Shown here one piece after another: positions 9,037 to 18,560 of a stretch of DNA of 64,000 nt (positions are counted from its first letter, which is position 1; the number at the start of each line of letters is the position of its first letter). Where the stretch lies: positions 46,064-110,063 of the forward strand of contig PAAY01000064.1 of NCBI GenBank assembly GCA_002698985.1, in the 5' to 3' direction. The translations under genes were made by a program, and so were the position numbers. The stretch is from Saprospirales bacterium (lineage in GTDB: Bacteria; Bacteroidota; Bacteroidia; Chitinophagales; Saprospiraceae). The notes beneath the pieces were generated by a model. The model searched no databases, was not told where the DNA came from, and saw only the letters and a program-made list of their open reading frames with translations.

Positions 9037-9540
9037 ATGAAGAAAAGCGAAAGGCCCAGGCTTGAACTGGAATGGAACTACCTCGATTATGCCCTCGAAG
9101 CCATAGCCTTTACGGCGGCTGTATCTGCTCCGCTCATTGCCATCTCCTACTATTCCGAACTGCCCGATACCATCCCCATCCATTTCAATGGCCGGGGCGA
9201 ACCCGACGGCTGGGGCGGCAAGGGATTTCTATGGTTTTTGCCTGTCCTGGGCCTGGGCATTTATGCCCTGATGACCTTCCTCAACAAATCGCCACATACA
9301 TTCAACTATCCGGTACACATTACAGAAGAAAACGCCGAATGGCAATACACCCTTGCCACCCGCGCCATCCGCTTTCTGAAAGCCGTCATCTGCCTTTCTT
9401 TTGCCCTCATCACCTGGTTCATGATCAAGACCGCCACCGATGAAGTGCAGGGCCTGCCAACCTGGCTGTTCATCCTGCTATTGGGAGGCACCCTCGTCCC
9501 TGTGTTCATCCTGTTTTTTGTCTCTAAAAAGAAAAACTGA
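9037..9540 (+). CDS. DUF1648 domain membrane protein
   Basis: A 167-residue integral membrane protein; the ATG at 9037 (MKKSERPRLE) is preferred to upstream in-frame codons that give no sensible N-terminus. The segment LPDTIPIHFNGRGEPDGWG at about residues 45-63 is the DUF1648 signature, shared with SdpI-like immunity and regulator proteins. Hydrophobic helices lie at about 24-42, 66-84, 111-130 and 141-160. The C-terminus ends in KKK and is probably cytoplasmic. It ends six bases before the 5-oxoprolinase gene and is probably co-transcribed, though a functional link is not obvious. Confidence 0.75.
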   Translation: MKKSERPRLELEWNYLDYALEAIAFTAAVSAPLIAISYYSELPDTIPIHFNGRGEPDGWGGKGFLWFLPVLGLGIYALMTFLNKSPHTFNYPVHITEENAEWQYTLATRAIRFLKAVICLSFALITWFMIKTATDEVQGLPTWLFILLLGGTLVPVFILFFVSKKKN

Positions 9541-9546
9541 CCTGCC

Positions 9547-12500
9547 ATGCCCCCCTGGAAAATCTGGATAGACACCGGCGGCACCTTTACCGATTGCATT
9601 GCCCTTAGTCCTTCGGGCAACATCCACCGCTGCAAGGTGCTCAGCAGTGCCTGCCTAAGGGGGCGCATCACCGGAAGAACTGCTGAGGGCCAGTGGATCA
9701 TCGATCAGCATTGGGGAACCGGACAGGACATTTTCGAAGGCTACGAATTGCGGCTGCCCGGCACTGCCATTGCGCAGCGAAGGGTGAAAAAAACCGACCT
9801 GAAAAACGGCCTCCTCCAACTCGATGAAGACCTGCCGGCAGACCTCCAACTGTCTGCCCTGTTCGAGGTCAGCGCCGGCGAGGAAGCACCCGTGCTGGCC
9901 GCCCGCCTCGTCACCGGAACGCCACTGAGCCAGCCACTGCCGGAGATGGAAATGCGACTGGGCACCACCAAAGGCACCAATGCCCTGCTGGAAGGCAAAA
10001 CGGCGCCGGTCTTGCTCATCACCACCAAAGGCTTTGCAGATCTGCCCTACATCGGCACCCAGCAGCGGCCACATCTTTTCCAGCTCGACATTCCGGAACC
10101 GGTAAAACTGCACCGCCAGGTCATCGAAGTGGACGAAAGGGTGGCAGCCGATGGCAGGCCCCTCAAACCGCTCGAAAAACAAGCGCTCGATTCCCTCATT
10201 GCGCAAGCGAAGGAAGCCAGCATTCCATCTGTCGCCATTGCCTTGCTGAATGCCTGGAAAAACCCGGAACACGAGCAGGCACTTGGCGCATCGCTGCGCA
10301 AGGCAGGCATCGCCTACACTTCCCTGAGCCACGAGCTGATGCCGGCCATCAAGCTGTATCCCCGGCAGATGACCACCCTGGTCAATGCCGGCCTCACGCC
10401 CATTTTGGATGACTACCTTCGGAAAATAGAGCGGGCCATGTCCGGCAGCAGCCACCTGCACGTGATGACCAGCGCCGGTGGCCTCAACCAGGCCCGGCAG
10501 TTTCATGCAAAGGACAGCCTACTGAGCGGACCCGCCGGCGGCGTGGTCGGCGCGGCAACCGTGGCCCGCACGCTGGGCTATGAAAAAGTGCTCACCCTCG
10601 ACATGGGCGGCACCAGCACCGACACGGCCCGTTTCGACGGCAAATACGATTACGCCTACAGCACCAAAGTGGGCGGTGTGGAGCTGACCTTGCCCTGCCT
10701 GAGCATCGAGACGGTGGCGGCGGGAGGCGGCTCCGTATGCTGGTTCGACGGGCACAGGCTGTGCGTAGGCCCGGAGAGCGCAGGGGCCAGTCCCGGGCCG
10801 GCCTGTTACGGTGCCGGCGGCCCCCTCACCATCACGGATGTGAATTTGCTCCTCGGCAAACTGGACCCCTCGGCAATGGGCATTCCCGTGAGCCGGGAGG
10901 CCGCAGTAAAAGCCCTTCGGAAAGTTGCAACGGAAATAGCTACCCGGTCGGGAATCGAGTACAGCGAACAGGAGTTGCTGAAAGGCTTCGAGGCCATTGC
11001 CGACGAAAAAATGGCCGATGCCATCCGGCGCATATCGGTGGCCAAAGGATTTGACCCGAGGGAATATGCCCTGCTGGTTTTCGGCGGTGCAGGTGGCCTG
11101 CACGGATGCAGCATCGCTGCGCAACTCGGCATCGAAACCGTCATCCTGCCTTACGATGGCGGGCTGCTGAGTGCTTTCGGAATTGGCTCGGCGGCGGTGG
11201 AGCGCTTCGTACACAGACAGATCTTGCAGCCGCTTTCGGAATGTGCCTCCTCGCTGGCGCAATGGATTGACGAGGCCAGCCGTGAGGCCATCCTTGCCCT
11301 GACCGTTGAAGGCATTGCCGAAGCAGAGGCCGAGGTGGGGGAAGTGCTTTTGTACCTCCGCTTCAAAGGCCAGGAGCAAAGCCTCGAGATCAAATGGGAG
11401 GGGGATGCCGGCAGCCTGGCCGGAGTTTTCGAACGAAAGTACCGGGAGCTGTTCAACCATTTCCCCGAAGGGCATGCCATCGAGGTGGAAAGCATAAAAG
11501 TGTTCGCCAGGGCCGTGCAGGCTGCTGAAGTGTTGCCGGCAGGCCCGGCACCTGTGGCCGTTCCTGAAAAAGGGCTGGCAAAGCACTGGGACCAGTTTAC
11601 CGAAGGAGATACCCTCAGCGGCCCGGCCATCCTGCTCAACGACAACTCCACTGCCTGGCTGCCGGAAGGCTGGGAGTTGGAAGTGCGTACCGGCAGAAAC
11701 CTGGTGCTGCACCACCGGAAAAAAGACCGCAAAGAAGCTGTCGGGGCAGCAAAAGCCCAGGGTGTCGATCCCATCAACCTGGAGTTGTTCACCAACCGCT
11801 TTGCAGCCATAGCGCAGGAGATGGGCGTCTTGTTGCAGCGCACGGCCTTTTCGGTCAACATCAAAGAGCGACTCGATTTCTCCTGCGCCGTTCTCAGTCC
11901 GGATGCCCGGCTGCTGGTCAATGCCCCGCACATTCCGGTACACCTGGGCAGCCTGGGCATCTGTGCCCGGTTGATGCTGCAAAAAATCCAACCCGGCCCC
12001 GGCGATGTGCTCATCACCAACCACCCGAAATACGGCGGCTCCCACCTGCCCGACATCACGCTGCTGATGCCGGTGTATGAACACGATACGGGCGGAAGGC
12101 TGCTGGGCTACGTCATCAACCGGGCCCACCATGCCGAACTGGGCGGCAAGCGCCCCGGCTCCATGCCCCCCGACGCCCGCAACCTGGCTGAGGAAGGGGT
12201 GGTGTTTCCGCCCATGCTGTTTGCCGAAGGAGGAAAAGTCAGATGGGCCGAAATAGAAGCCCTGCTGAAAAGCGGCCCCTGGCCGAGCCGCAGCCCTTCG
12301 GAAAACCTGGCCGATCTGAACGCCGCTTTTGCCTCGCTGCGCAAAGGGGCCGCCATGCTTCGTGAACTGGCAGCCAGGCATGGTGCTGAAACGGTAAACC
12401 TATACATGACAGCCCTGCAGAACACGGCCACGGAGGCCCTTCAGTCGGCTCTTCGCCCCTGGCGGGGCAATGCTTTCAATGCCGAAGAATTTCTGGACGA

Positions 12501-13320
12501 CGGACACAAGATCGCCGTGCGGGTGGAGACCGGTGCTGAAAAGGTGCACATAGATTTCTCCGGTTCATCGGCCACGCACCCCTTCAACCTGAACGCTAAC
12601 ATCGCCATCGTGCACAGCGTGGTCATTTACGTTCTGCGACTGCTGTGCCAGCGGGAGATACCCCTCAACGAAGGCCTGATGCAGGGGGTGGAGATTATCC
12701 TACCCGAGGGCAGCTTCCTCCACCCCGATTTTGACGACGATGCGGAAAAATGCCCGGCCGTGGTGGGCGGCAACACGGAAGTGAGCCAGCGCATCACCGA
12801 CACCCTGCTGAAGGCGCTGGCACCGCTGACCAAAACGGCCTGCAGCCAGGGCACCATGAACAACCTCCTCTTCGGAAACGAGCATTTCGGCTATTACGAA
12901 ACCATCGGTGGCGGGGCAGGTGCAGGCAATGGCTTTCACGGGCGCAGTGCCGTGCACCAGCACATGACCAATACCCGCATCACCGACCCGGAAGACCTGG
13001 AATTGCGCTACCCGGTCCGGCTGCTGCGTTTTGCGCTTCGAAAAAATTCAGGAGGCAATGGAAAATGGAAAGGAGGGGATGGAATTGTGAGGGAGCTGGA
13101 ATTTCTGGAAGAAGTGGAACTGACCATCCTCAGCCAACACCGCAAAGAACAACCATACGGCCTGTCGGGAGGCAGCCCGGGCATGGCCGGAAAACAGTAC
13201 CTGATCAGAAAATCAGGAGCAGAGGAAAAGCTGGCTGGTGTGGACAGTTGCCGGGCAGAGCCTGGCGACAGAATCGTCATAGAGACACCCGGTGGTGGAG
13301 GATTCGGCCAGGAAGATTGA
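9547..13320 (+). CDS. 5-oxoprolinase / hydantoinase, fused A and B domains
   Basis: A 1257-residue protein in which HyuA-like and HyuB-like halves are joined, as in ATP-dependent 5-oxoprolinase (OPLAH), which opens 5-oxo-L-proline to glutamate. The ATG at 9547 is followed by WIDTGGTFTDCIA, the N-terminal actin-fold phosphate loop. The A half continues with GTTKGTNALLEGK near residue 140, LSGPAGGVVGA near 325 and LDMGGTSTDTARF near 350. A linker ends near 735, and the B half starts at DPINLELFTNRF (about 740) and includes TNHPKYGGSHLPDI and a glycine-rich C-terminus. The length matches eukaryotic OPLAH-type fusions. Hydantoinase activity on another cyclic amide cannot be excluded. Strong GC-rich codon bias creates long antisense frames that I treat as shadows. 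Confidence 0.88.
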   Translation: MPPWKIWIDTGGTFTDCIALSPSGNIHRCKVLSSACLRGRITGRTAEGQWIIDQHWGTGQDIFEGYELRLPGTAIAQRRVKKTDLKNGLLQLDEDLPADLQLSALFEVSAGEEAPVLAARLVTGTPLSQPLPEMEMRLGTTKGTNALLEGKTAPVLLITTKGFADLPYIGTQQRPHLFQLDIPEPVKLHRQVIEVDERVAADGRPLKPLEKQALDSLIAQAKEASIPSVAIALLNAWKNPEHEQALGASLRKAGIAYTSLSHELMPAIKLYPRQMTTLVNAGLTPILDDYLRKIERAMSGSSHLHVMTSAGGLNQARQFHAKDSLLSGPAGGVVGAATVARTLGYEKVLTLDMGGTSTDTARFDGKYDYAYSTKVGGVELTLPCLSIETVAAGGGSVCWFDGHRLCVGPESAGASPGPACYGAGGPLTITDVNLLLGKLDPSAMGIPVSREAAVKALRKVATEIATRSGIEYSEQELLKGFEAIADEKMADAIRRISVAKGFDPREYALLVFGGAGGLHGCSIAAQLGIETVILPYDGGLLSAFGIGSAAVERFVHRQILQPLSECASSLAQWIDEASREAILALTVEGIAEAEAEVGEVLLYLRFKGQEQSLEIKWEGDAGSLAGVFERKYRELFNHFPEGHAIEVESIKVFARAVQAAEVLPAGPAPVAVPEKGLAKHWDQFTEGDTLSGPAILLNDNSTAWLPEGWELEVRTGRNLVLHHRKKDRKEAVGAAKAQGVDPINLELFTNRFAAIAQEMGVLLQRTAFSVNIKERLDFSCAVLSPDARLLVNAPHIPVHLGSLGICARLMLQKIQPGPGDVLITNHPKYGGSHLPDITLLMPVYEHDTGGRLLGYVINRAHHAELGGKRPGSMPPDARNLAEEGVVFPPMLFAEGGKVRWAEIEALLKSGPWPSRSPSENLADLNAAFASLRKGAAMLRELAARHGAETVNLYMTALQNTATEALQSALRPWRGNAFNAEEFLDDGHKIAVRVETGAEKVHIDFSGSSATHPFNLNANIAIVHSVVIYVLRLLCQREIPLNEGLMQGVEIILPEGSFLHPDFDDDAEKCPAVVGGNTEVSQRITDTLLKALAPLTKTACSQGTMNNLLFGNEHFGYYETIGGGAGAGNGFHGRSAVHQHMTNTRITDPEDLELRYPVRLLRFALRKNSGGNGKWKGGDGIVRELEFLEEVELTILSQHRKEQPYGLSGGSPGMAGKQYLIRKSGAEEKLAGVDSCRAEPGDRIVIETPGGGGFGQED

Positions 13321-13337
13321 TCCTCCCCATCGTAGAA

Positions 13338-14162
13338 TCAACGATTGGATTTTCCATTTGCACTAGGTTGGTCCGGTCTGCCATTTTTGCCGTCCTTCCG
13401 GGCCTTGCGCTCTTTGCCGTTTTCGTTGGTCTTGTCACCCAGCAGTCCAAGCATTTCCAGCGCTTTTTCTGAAGCAGTTTGCTCGGCGCTCTTTTTGTTG
13501 AAGTCATCGGCGGTGGCCAATTTTTTACCATCAACAAGCACGGCAACTTTGAAACGATCCCGTTTCTCGAATTTGTAGCGTGCCACCAGCTTGTAGGCTA
13601 CCGTCTGACCATTCTTCTGGCAATGTTCCAAAAGCTGGCTCTTGTAGTTGTCATCATAGCTCTCCAGCTCGTGCACATCCACATAGTTTCTCAGAATCTT
13701 GTTGATGACGAAGCGCTTTGTTCCTTTGTAACCGGACTCCAGGTAAACCGCTCCCACCAGGGCTTCAACGGCATTGCCGAGCATGGAGCGGCTCAGTCGG
13801 GTCTGGCTGTATTCCTGCAACAGCACATCCAAGCCCATCTTGTCGCCAATCTTGTTGAGGGTGTTTCGCTTCACAATTTTGGAGCGCATCTTCGTCAGAA
13901 AGCCCTCGTTGGCGTTTGGGTATTTCTGGAACAGGTACTCGGCCACCACGGTGCCTAAAACGGCATCGCCCAGGTACTCCAGGCGCTCGTTGTTTTGCAT
14001 GGCGTAGGCCTTGTCAGAAGGGTTGCTCTTGTGAGAAAAGGCGAGTTTGAAAAGCCCGATCCGTGCCGGGGTGAATCCGAGAATGGGTCTGATCTTCTTC
14101 GCAAATTCTTTGTCCCGGTGAAAGAATTTGTTGCGCAAACGTAAAAGTAGCCTTACCAACAT
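13338..14162 (-). CDS. rnc: Ribonuclease III
   Basis: Double-strand-specific RNase that processes rRNA and mRNA, 274 residues. The catalytic signature NERLEYLGDAVLG lies at residues 58-70, and the second metal-binding region (LGNAVEALVGAVYLESG) follows at about 128-144. A double-stranded RNA-binding domain occupies roughly 165-240 (YKSQLLEHCQKNG through SEQTASEKALEML). The C-terminus carries a 30-residue lysine/asparagine-rich tail not needed for the fold. Start ATG at 14162. It is the last gene of the minus-strand acpP-fabF-rnc run, an order common in Bacteroidota, although 358 bases separate it from fabF. Confidence 0.93.
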   Translation of the reverse strand: MLVRLLLRLRNKFFHRDKEFAKKIRPILGFTPARIGLFKLAFSHKSNPSDKAYAMQNNERLEYLGDAVLGTVVAEYLFQKYPNANEGFLTKMRSKIVKRNTLNKIGDKMGLDVLLQEYSQTRLSRSMLGNAVEALVGAVYLESGYKGTKRFVINKILRNYVDVHELESYDDNYKSQLLEHCQKNGQTVAYKLVARYKFEKRDRFKVAVLVDGKKLATADDFNKKSAEQTASEKALEMLGLLGDKTNENGKERKARKDGKNGRPDQPSANGKSNR

Positions 14163-14520
14163 TTTGCATCATTAATGCACAAAAATCCCGTTTTCCTGCA
14201 CGGGGCAGTTGCGCGGTTCTAAAGCCAAATCTCTACCGTACAGAACAGTTATAACACGGCAGATCCTTCAATAAAAAGGGTTGACAAAAATGCCTGCTGG
14301 TATTAAGGCTGGCCAGGCCGGGAACGGATGCGGGTTACAGGTCGAAATCAATCAGTAAGAAGACCCCTAACTCGCATGACTGTGGGTATTCCGGCTTTTC
14401 AACTGTCAAAAAAGGACAGTAAAGAGCAGCCCCAAAATATTTGCTAACAGGCAGGATGTGCAGTTGGGTTCAAGGCATTTTGGTGTTCTCAACTCGATGC
14501 CCAACGGCACATCCCGTTTA
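14163..14520. other. Gene-free spacer between fabF and rnc
   Basis: 358 bases without a supported gene on either strand. No TAnnTTTG box and no terminator-grade hairpin was found. It may be a long untranslated leader of rnc or carry an unrecognised promoter. Confidence 0.4.
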
Positions 14521-15768
14521 TCAACCTTTGTATTTCCTGACAATCACCGATGCGTTGTGACCACCGAAGCCGAAAGTGTTGCTGAGCATGGCATTCACTT
14601 CTTTTTCCTGGGCTTCGTTAAAGGTCAGGTTGAGCTTCGGATCGATCTCCGGATCATCGGTGAAGTGATTGATCGTCGGCGGAACAAAGTTATTATTTAT
14701 TGCCAGAACTCCGGCAATGGCTTCAATGGCACCTGCAGCCCCCAGCAAATGGCCGGTCATGGACTTGGTAGAACTGATGTTCAACTTGTAGGCTGCCTCA
14801 CCAAACACCTGCTGGATGGCTTTGATCTCAGAAACATCACCCAGCGGAGTGGAGGTTCCGTGCACATTGATGTAGTCAATATCTTCAGGATTCATGCCAG
14901 CCTCTTCCAGGGCCAGTTCCATCACTTTGGCAGCACCCAGTCCTTCAGGGTGCGGAGCAGTGATGTGATAGGCATCGGCAGTGGCCGCAGCGCCAACTAC
15001 TTCGCCGTAAATGGTGGCTCCTCTTTTAAGGGCATGCTCCAACTCTTCCAGTACAAATGCACCGGCACCTTCGCCCAGTACAAAGCCATCGCGTTCAGCA
15101 TCGAAAGGACGGGAAGCCGTCAGGTAATCATCATTGCGGGTTGACAGCGCTTTCATGGCACTGAAGCCACCAAGGCCGACCTGCGTGACTGCTGCCTCAG
15201 CACCACCGGTGACAACTACATCGTTGCGGCCGATGCGGATGGCATCGTAAGCAGCCATGATGGCGTGGGTAGAGGATGCACAGGCTGAAACAGTGCTGTA
15301 GTTGATACCCCGGAAACCGTACTTCATGGAAATGAGGCCCGGCGCGATGTCGATGATCATTTTCGGTATGAGGAAGGGATTGAAGCGCGGCACACCTTCG
15401 CGGTGGGCGTGGGCCTCTATTTCCTCTTCAAGGGTTTTCATTCCTCCGATACCGGAAGCGAAGATCACACCGGTGCGATCCATATCCAGCTTTTCCAGGT
15501 CCAGCCCTGACATTTGAATCGCCTCGTCAGCGGCTACCATGGCATAGACCGAAAAGCGATCCTGGCGGCGCAGTTCTTTGCGATCGATGAAATCTTCAGG
15601 ATTAAAGTTCTTCAGTTCGCAGGCAAACTGCGTTTTGTAAGAAGAGGTATCGAAGTAAGTGATGGGGTTGGCACCACTCACGCCATTGCGCAAGCCTTCG
15701 AGGTATGCCTGTGTATTGTTTCCAATGGGCGTCAGCGCACCCATTCCTGTAATTACAACCCTTCTCAT
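14521..15768 (-). CDS. fabF: Beta-ketoacyl-ACP synthase II
   Basis: Condensing enzyme of type II fatty-acid synthesis, 415 residues, normal family length. It joins malonyl-ACP to growing acyl-ACP chains in the cytoplasm. The thiolase-fold catalytic triad is visible: Cys163 in STVSACASSTHA, His303 in NVHGTSTPLGD and His340 in STKSMTGHLLGAAG. The N-terminus RRVVITGMGALTPIG is standard and fixes the ATG at 15768. It follows acpP by 149 bases on the same strand with a hairpin between them, so it may be partly uncoupled from the abundant acpP transcript. Confidence 0.96.
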   Translation of the reverse strand: MRRVVITGMGALTPIGNNTQAYLEGLRNGVSGANPITYFDTSSYKTQFACELKNFNPEDFIDRKELRRQDRFSVYAMVAADEAIQMSGLDLEKLDMDRTGVIFASGIGGMKTLEEEIEAHAHREGVPRFNPFLIPKMIIDIAPGLISMKYGFRGINYSTVSACASSTHAIMAAYDAIRIGRNDVVVTGGAEAAVTQVGLGGFSAMKALSTRNDDYLTASRPFDAERDGFVLGEGAGAFVLEELEHALKRGATIYGEVVGAAATADAYHITAPHPEGLGAAKVMELALEEAGMNPEDIDYINVHGTSTPLGDVSEIKAIQQVFGEAAYKLNISSTKSMTGHLLGAAGAIEAIAGVLAINNNFVPPTINHFTDDPEIDPKLNLTFNEAQEKEVNAMLSNTFGFGGHNASVIVRKYKG

Positions 15769-15853
15769 ACAATCAATTTGTGAAGGACAGCAATGTAATG
15801 TCGGAATGTAAAAAAAGCAGGAGCTGTCCGGTGAAAGAACTTCTCAGAAGAGA

Positions 15854-15895
15854 AATCAAAAACCGGAGAGTTTGAAACTCCGCCGGTTTTTGATT
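15854..15895. terminator. Hairpin between acpP and fabF
   Basis: Arms AATCAAAAACCGG (15854-15866) and CCGGTTTTTGATT (15883-15895) are perfectly complementary, with an inner GAGTTT/AAACTC pairing. Read on the minus strand it follows acpP and ends in a T-rich run. It could be a partial terminator or attenuator that makes acpP more abundant than fabF. Confidence 0.7.
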
Positions 15896-15917
15896 GAAAG
15901 ACAAAATTGCTGGGAGC

Positions 15918-16154
15918 TTACTTGGTGTTGGCTTCCAGATATTCGATGGCCTGGCCTACTGTTTGGATTTTTTCAGCCTGCTCATCCGGGATGGAAATGT
16001 CAAATTCCTTTTCCAGTTCCATGATCAGCTCAACAGTGTCAAGTGAGTCAGCACCGAGGTCATTGGTGAATGAAGCCTCCGGAGTAATCTCTGACTCGTC
16101 AACGCCCAACTTGTCAACGATGATCTTGGTAACGCGTTCTGCAATGCTAGACAT
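15918..16154 (-). CDS. acpP: Acyl carrier protein
   Basis: Carrier of the growing acyl chain in fatty-acid synthesis, 78 residues, acidic, standard length. The phosphopantetheine attachment site is Ser37 in [13 protein letters not shown]. Start is the ATG at 16154 ([12 protein letters not shown]); in-frame codons further upstream would add a basic extension not seen in ACPs. First gene of the acpP-fabF-rnc run. Confidence 0.97.
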   Translation of the reverse strand: MSSIAERVTKIIVDKLGVDESEITPEASFTNDLGADSLDTVELIMELEKEFDISIPDEQAEKIQTVGQAIEYLEANTK

Positions 16155-16331
16155 AAGCGAAACTCTTTTAGAATGTGTTTGTGAAATTTTCCGCAAAGAA
16201 AGAGATTATACCCCTATTCAAAAAAATATTTCCCAGACAATTTGGATGCACCAAAGTGGCAAGCAGCGTAGTTTAGCAGTTGAACGGGGCCTGCCGGGCA
16301 GGTACCCGGGGCAGTAAAAATTCATGGCTCT

Positions 16332-16363
16332 GTTGGACAGAAAAGCCCAGAGACGTACTTTTG
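16332..16363 (+). promoter_or_regulatory. Promoter of pyk, Bacteroidota type
   Basis: TTG at 16332-16334, 21 bases, then TACTTTTG at 16356-16363, which fits the -33 TTG / -7 TAnnTTTG pattern. Predicted start near 16370 leaves a leader of about 164 bases before pyk. Confidence 0.5.
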
Positions 16364-16533
16364 GCCCTCTTCTTTGGCAGGTACCGCTGATTGATCAGGA
16401 AGTGGTATTTGCAACATGGCCCGCATTACCAGATACTACCAAGCATTTTACACACTTTCACAAAACGGAGGACTGAGGAGAAAGCTTAGATCAGCCTGCT
16501 TGATGCCCTCCCCATTTGCTTTTCAGCAAGTTT

Positions 16534-17967
16534 ATGAATGACACTTTTCATAATAATACCAAAATAGTGGCCACCGTCGGTCCGGCCAGCAGCAGCTACG
16601 AAGTTTTGCTGAGCCTCGTCAAAGCCGGTGTAGATGTTTTTCGTCTCAACTTTTCCCACGGCGACCACGAGGCACACCGCAAGGTCATCCAGCACATCAC
16701 CTATATCAACGAGACTTACGACACCCACGTCGGCATCCTTGCTGACCTGCAGGGACCCAAGCTCCGCGTAGGCCAGATCAAAGACGAGCCCCTGATGCTG
16801 GAAGATGGCGATGAAATCACCTTCGTCAATTACGAATGCGAGGGAACCAAAGAACACATCTACATGAGCTATCAAAGGCTTGCCAAAGATGTGAATGTGG
16901 GCGAAGTCATCCTCGTTGACGACGGAAAGATCCGGCTGGAAGTGGTGGACACCAATAAAAAGGACACCGTCAGGCTAAAAGTGCTCAATGGCGGACCCTT
17001 GAAATCCAGAAAAGGCGTCAACCTCCCCAACACGAAAGTCAGCCTGCCGGCCCTGACCGAGAAAGACCTCAATGACCTGGATTTCATCCTGACCCAGCCC
17101 GTCAACTGGATTGCACTCTCTTTCGTCCGTTCGCCAAAAGACATCAAAGACCTTCGGCAACGCATCGAAAAGCGGGGCCACCCGGCCAAAATCATCGCCA
17201 AGATTGAAAAGCCTGAGGCCCTTACCAATATCGACAAGATCATCAAAGCCTCCAATGGCATCATGATCGCCCGCGGTGACCTGGGTATTGAGGTGCCCAT
17301 CGAAAACCTGGCCCTCATCCAGAAAAACATCATCCGAAAGTGCCTGCAGCGGGCCAGACCTGTCATCGTTGCCACCCAGATGATGGAATCGATGATCGAC
17401 AACCCGACGCCCTCCCGGCCGGAGGTGACGGACGTGGCCAATGCCGTCCTGGACGGCACCGATGCCGTGATGCTGAGCGGAGAAACCGCTGTGGGCAAAT
17501 ATCCCGTAGAGGTCATTCAGACCATGAACAAGATCATCGCTGCGGTGGAAAATGACGAGAGCTTTTATGTGGAACCACCCCGTGCCGTGCCGAAAGCCAG
17601 CACCTTCCACAGCGATGTCATTTGTTTTGCCGCTGTTGATGTTGCCGAAGAAATAAGTGCCAAAGCCCTGATTGGACTGACTGTCCAGGGTTATACCGCT
17701 TTCAAGATTTCATCCTGCCGGCCCAAGCGAAAGATCTTCATTTTCTCAGATCGCATGCACATGCTGGCCACCCTTAACCTGGTTTGGGGCGTTCAGAGTT
17801 TTTACTACGACAAGTTCACCACCACCGATGACACCATTACCGACGTGGTTGACATTTTGAAGAAGCATGGAAAAGTCGAAGTAGGTGATTACGTCGTAAA
17901 CGTAGGGGCCATGCCCCTCCAGGCCCGCAAGCGAACCAACATGCTGAAAATAACCGAAGTGGAATAA
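16534..17967 (+). CDS. pyk: Pyruvate kinase
   Basis: Last step of glycolysis, phosphoenolpyruvate plus ADP to pyruvate plus ATP; 477 residues, usual for the bacterial enzyme. Start is the ATG at 16534 (MNDTFHNNTKIVATVGPASS); a TTG six codons earlier is less likely. Family motifs are present: FRLNFSHG near residue 38, ILADLQGPKLR near 70, the metal-site motif KIIAKIEKPEAL near 220, and MIARGDLGIEVP near 245. The second half holds the C-terminal allosteric domain. Followed by dut after 24 bases. Confidence 0.97.
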   Translation: MNDTFHNNTKIVATVGPASSSYEVLLSLVKAGVDVFRLNFSHGDHEAHRKVIQHITYINETYDTHVGILADLQGPKLRVGQIKDEPLMLEDGDEITFVNYECEGTKEHIYMSYQRLAKDVNVGEVILVDDGKIRLEVVDTNKKDTVRLKVLNGGPLKSRKGVNLPNTKVSLPALTEKDLNDLDFILTQPVNWIALSFVRSPKDIKDLRQRIEKRGHPAKIIAKIEKPEALTNIDKIIKASNGIMIARGDLGIEVPIENLALIQKNIIRKCLQRARPVIVATQMMESMIDNPTPSRPEVTDVANAVLDGTDAVMLSGETAVGKYPVEVIQTMNKIIAAVENDESFYVEPPRAVPKASTFHSDVICFAAVDVAEEISAKALIGLTVQGYTAFKISSCRPKRKIFIFSDRMHMLATLNLVWGVQSFYYDKFTTTDDTITDVVDILKKHGKVEVGDYVVNVGAMPLQARKRTNMLKITEVE

Positions 17968-17991
17968 GCTTCACAGCCCAACCAAACATCC

Positions 17992-18423
17992 ATGAAAGTC
18001 AGAATCGTCAACAAATCAAACCATGACCTGCCCCGCTACGAAACCGGCGGCAGTGCCGGCATGGACCTGCGTGCCAACATAGAAGAACCATTGACTTTGT
18101 CGCCGCTGGAGCGGCAATTGGTGCCCACGGGCCTGTTCATCGAATTGCCACAGGGCTATGAAGCCCAGATAAGGCCACGCAGCGGCCTGGCTTTCAAAAA
18201 AGGGCTTTCGCTGGTGAATACCCCCGGCACCATCGACAGCGATTACAGGGGCGAGATCAAGGTAATCATGATCAACCTGTCGGGCGAAGCCCAAACCATC
18301 ACCCCCGGCGAGCGCATCGCACAGATGGTCATTGCCCGCTATGAGCAGGTTGACTGGGATGAGGTAGAAACACTTTCGGATTCCGAGCGGGGAGCCGGAG
18401 GCTTCGGAAGCACCGGCAGCTGA
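17992..18423 (+). CDS. dut: dUTP diphosphatase
   Basis: Hydrolyses dUTP to dUMP and pyrophosphate, keeping uracil out of DNA and feeding dTMP synthesis. 143 residues, typical of the trimeric enzyme. All motifs are visible: GSAGMDLRA (20-28), RPRSGLA (61-67), [13 protein letters not shown] (76-88), GERIAQMV (106-113) and the C-terminal arm [10 protein letters not shown] (133-142). ATG at 17992, 24 bases after pyk, so co-transcription with pyk is likely. Confidence 0.96.
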   Translation: MKVRIVNKSNHDLPRYETGGSAGMDLRANIEEPLTLSPLERQLVPTGLFIELPQGYEAQIRPRSGLAFKKGLSLVNTPGTIDSDYRGEIKVIMINLSGEAQTITPGERIAQMVIARYEQVDWDEVETLSDSERGAGGFGSTGS

Positions 18424-18560
18424 GGAATGAATTTTGCAGACCGGGAAGGAAACTTATGGCTCCGCAAGCCAGGGTCAGTGGCCGGGATTTTCCATTCAGC
18501 ACTATTTTTACCGAAGGAAACCTCAAAAGGCTGACCTTTGAACCCAAACCAATATAATCA

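Noticed and set aside
10519..12381. A 620-codon minus-strand open frame inside the 5-oxoprolinase gene
   Set aside because: It is a shadow created by GC-rich third positions. The plus strand has continuous family motifs along the same span.
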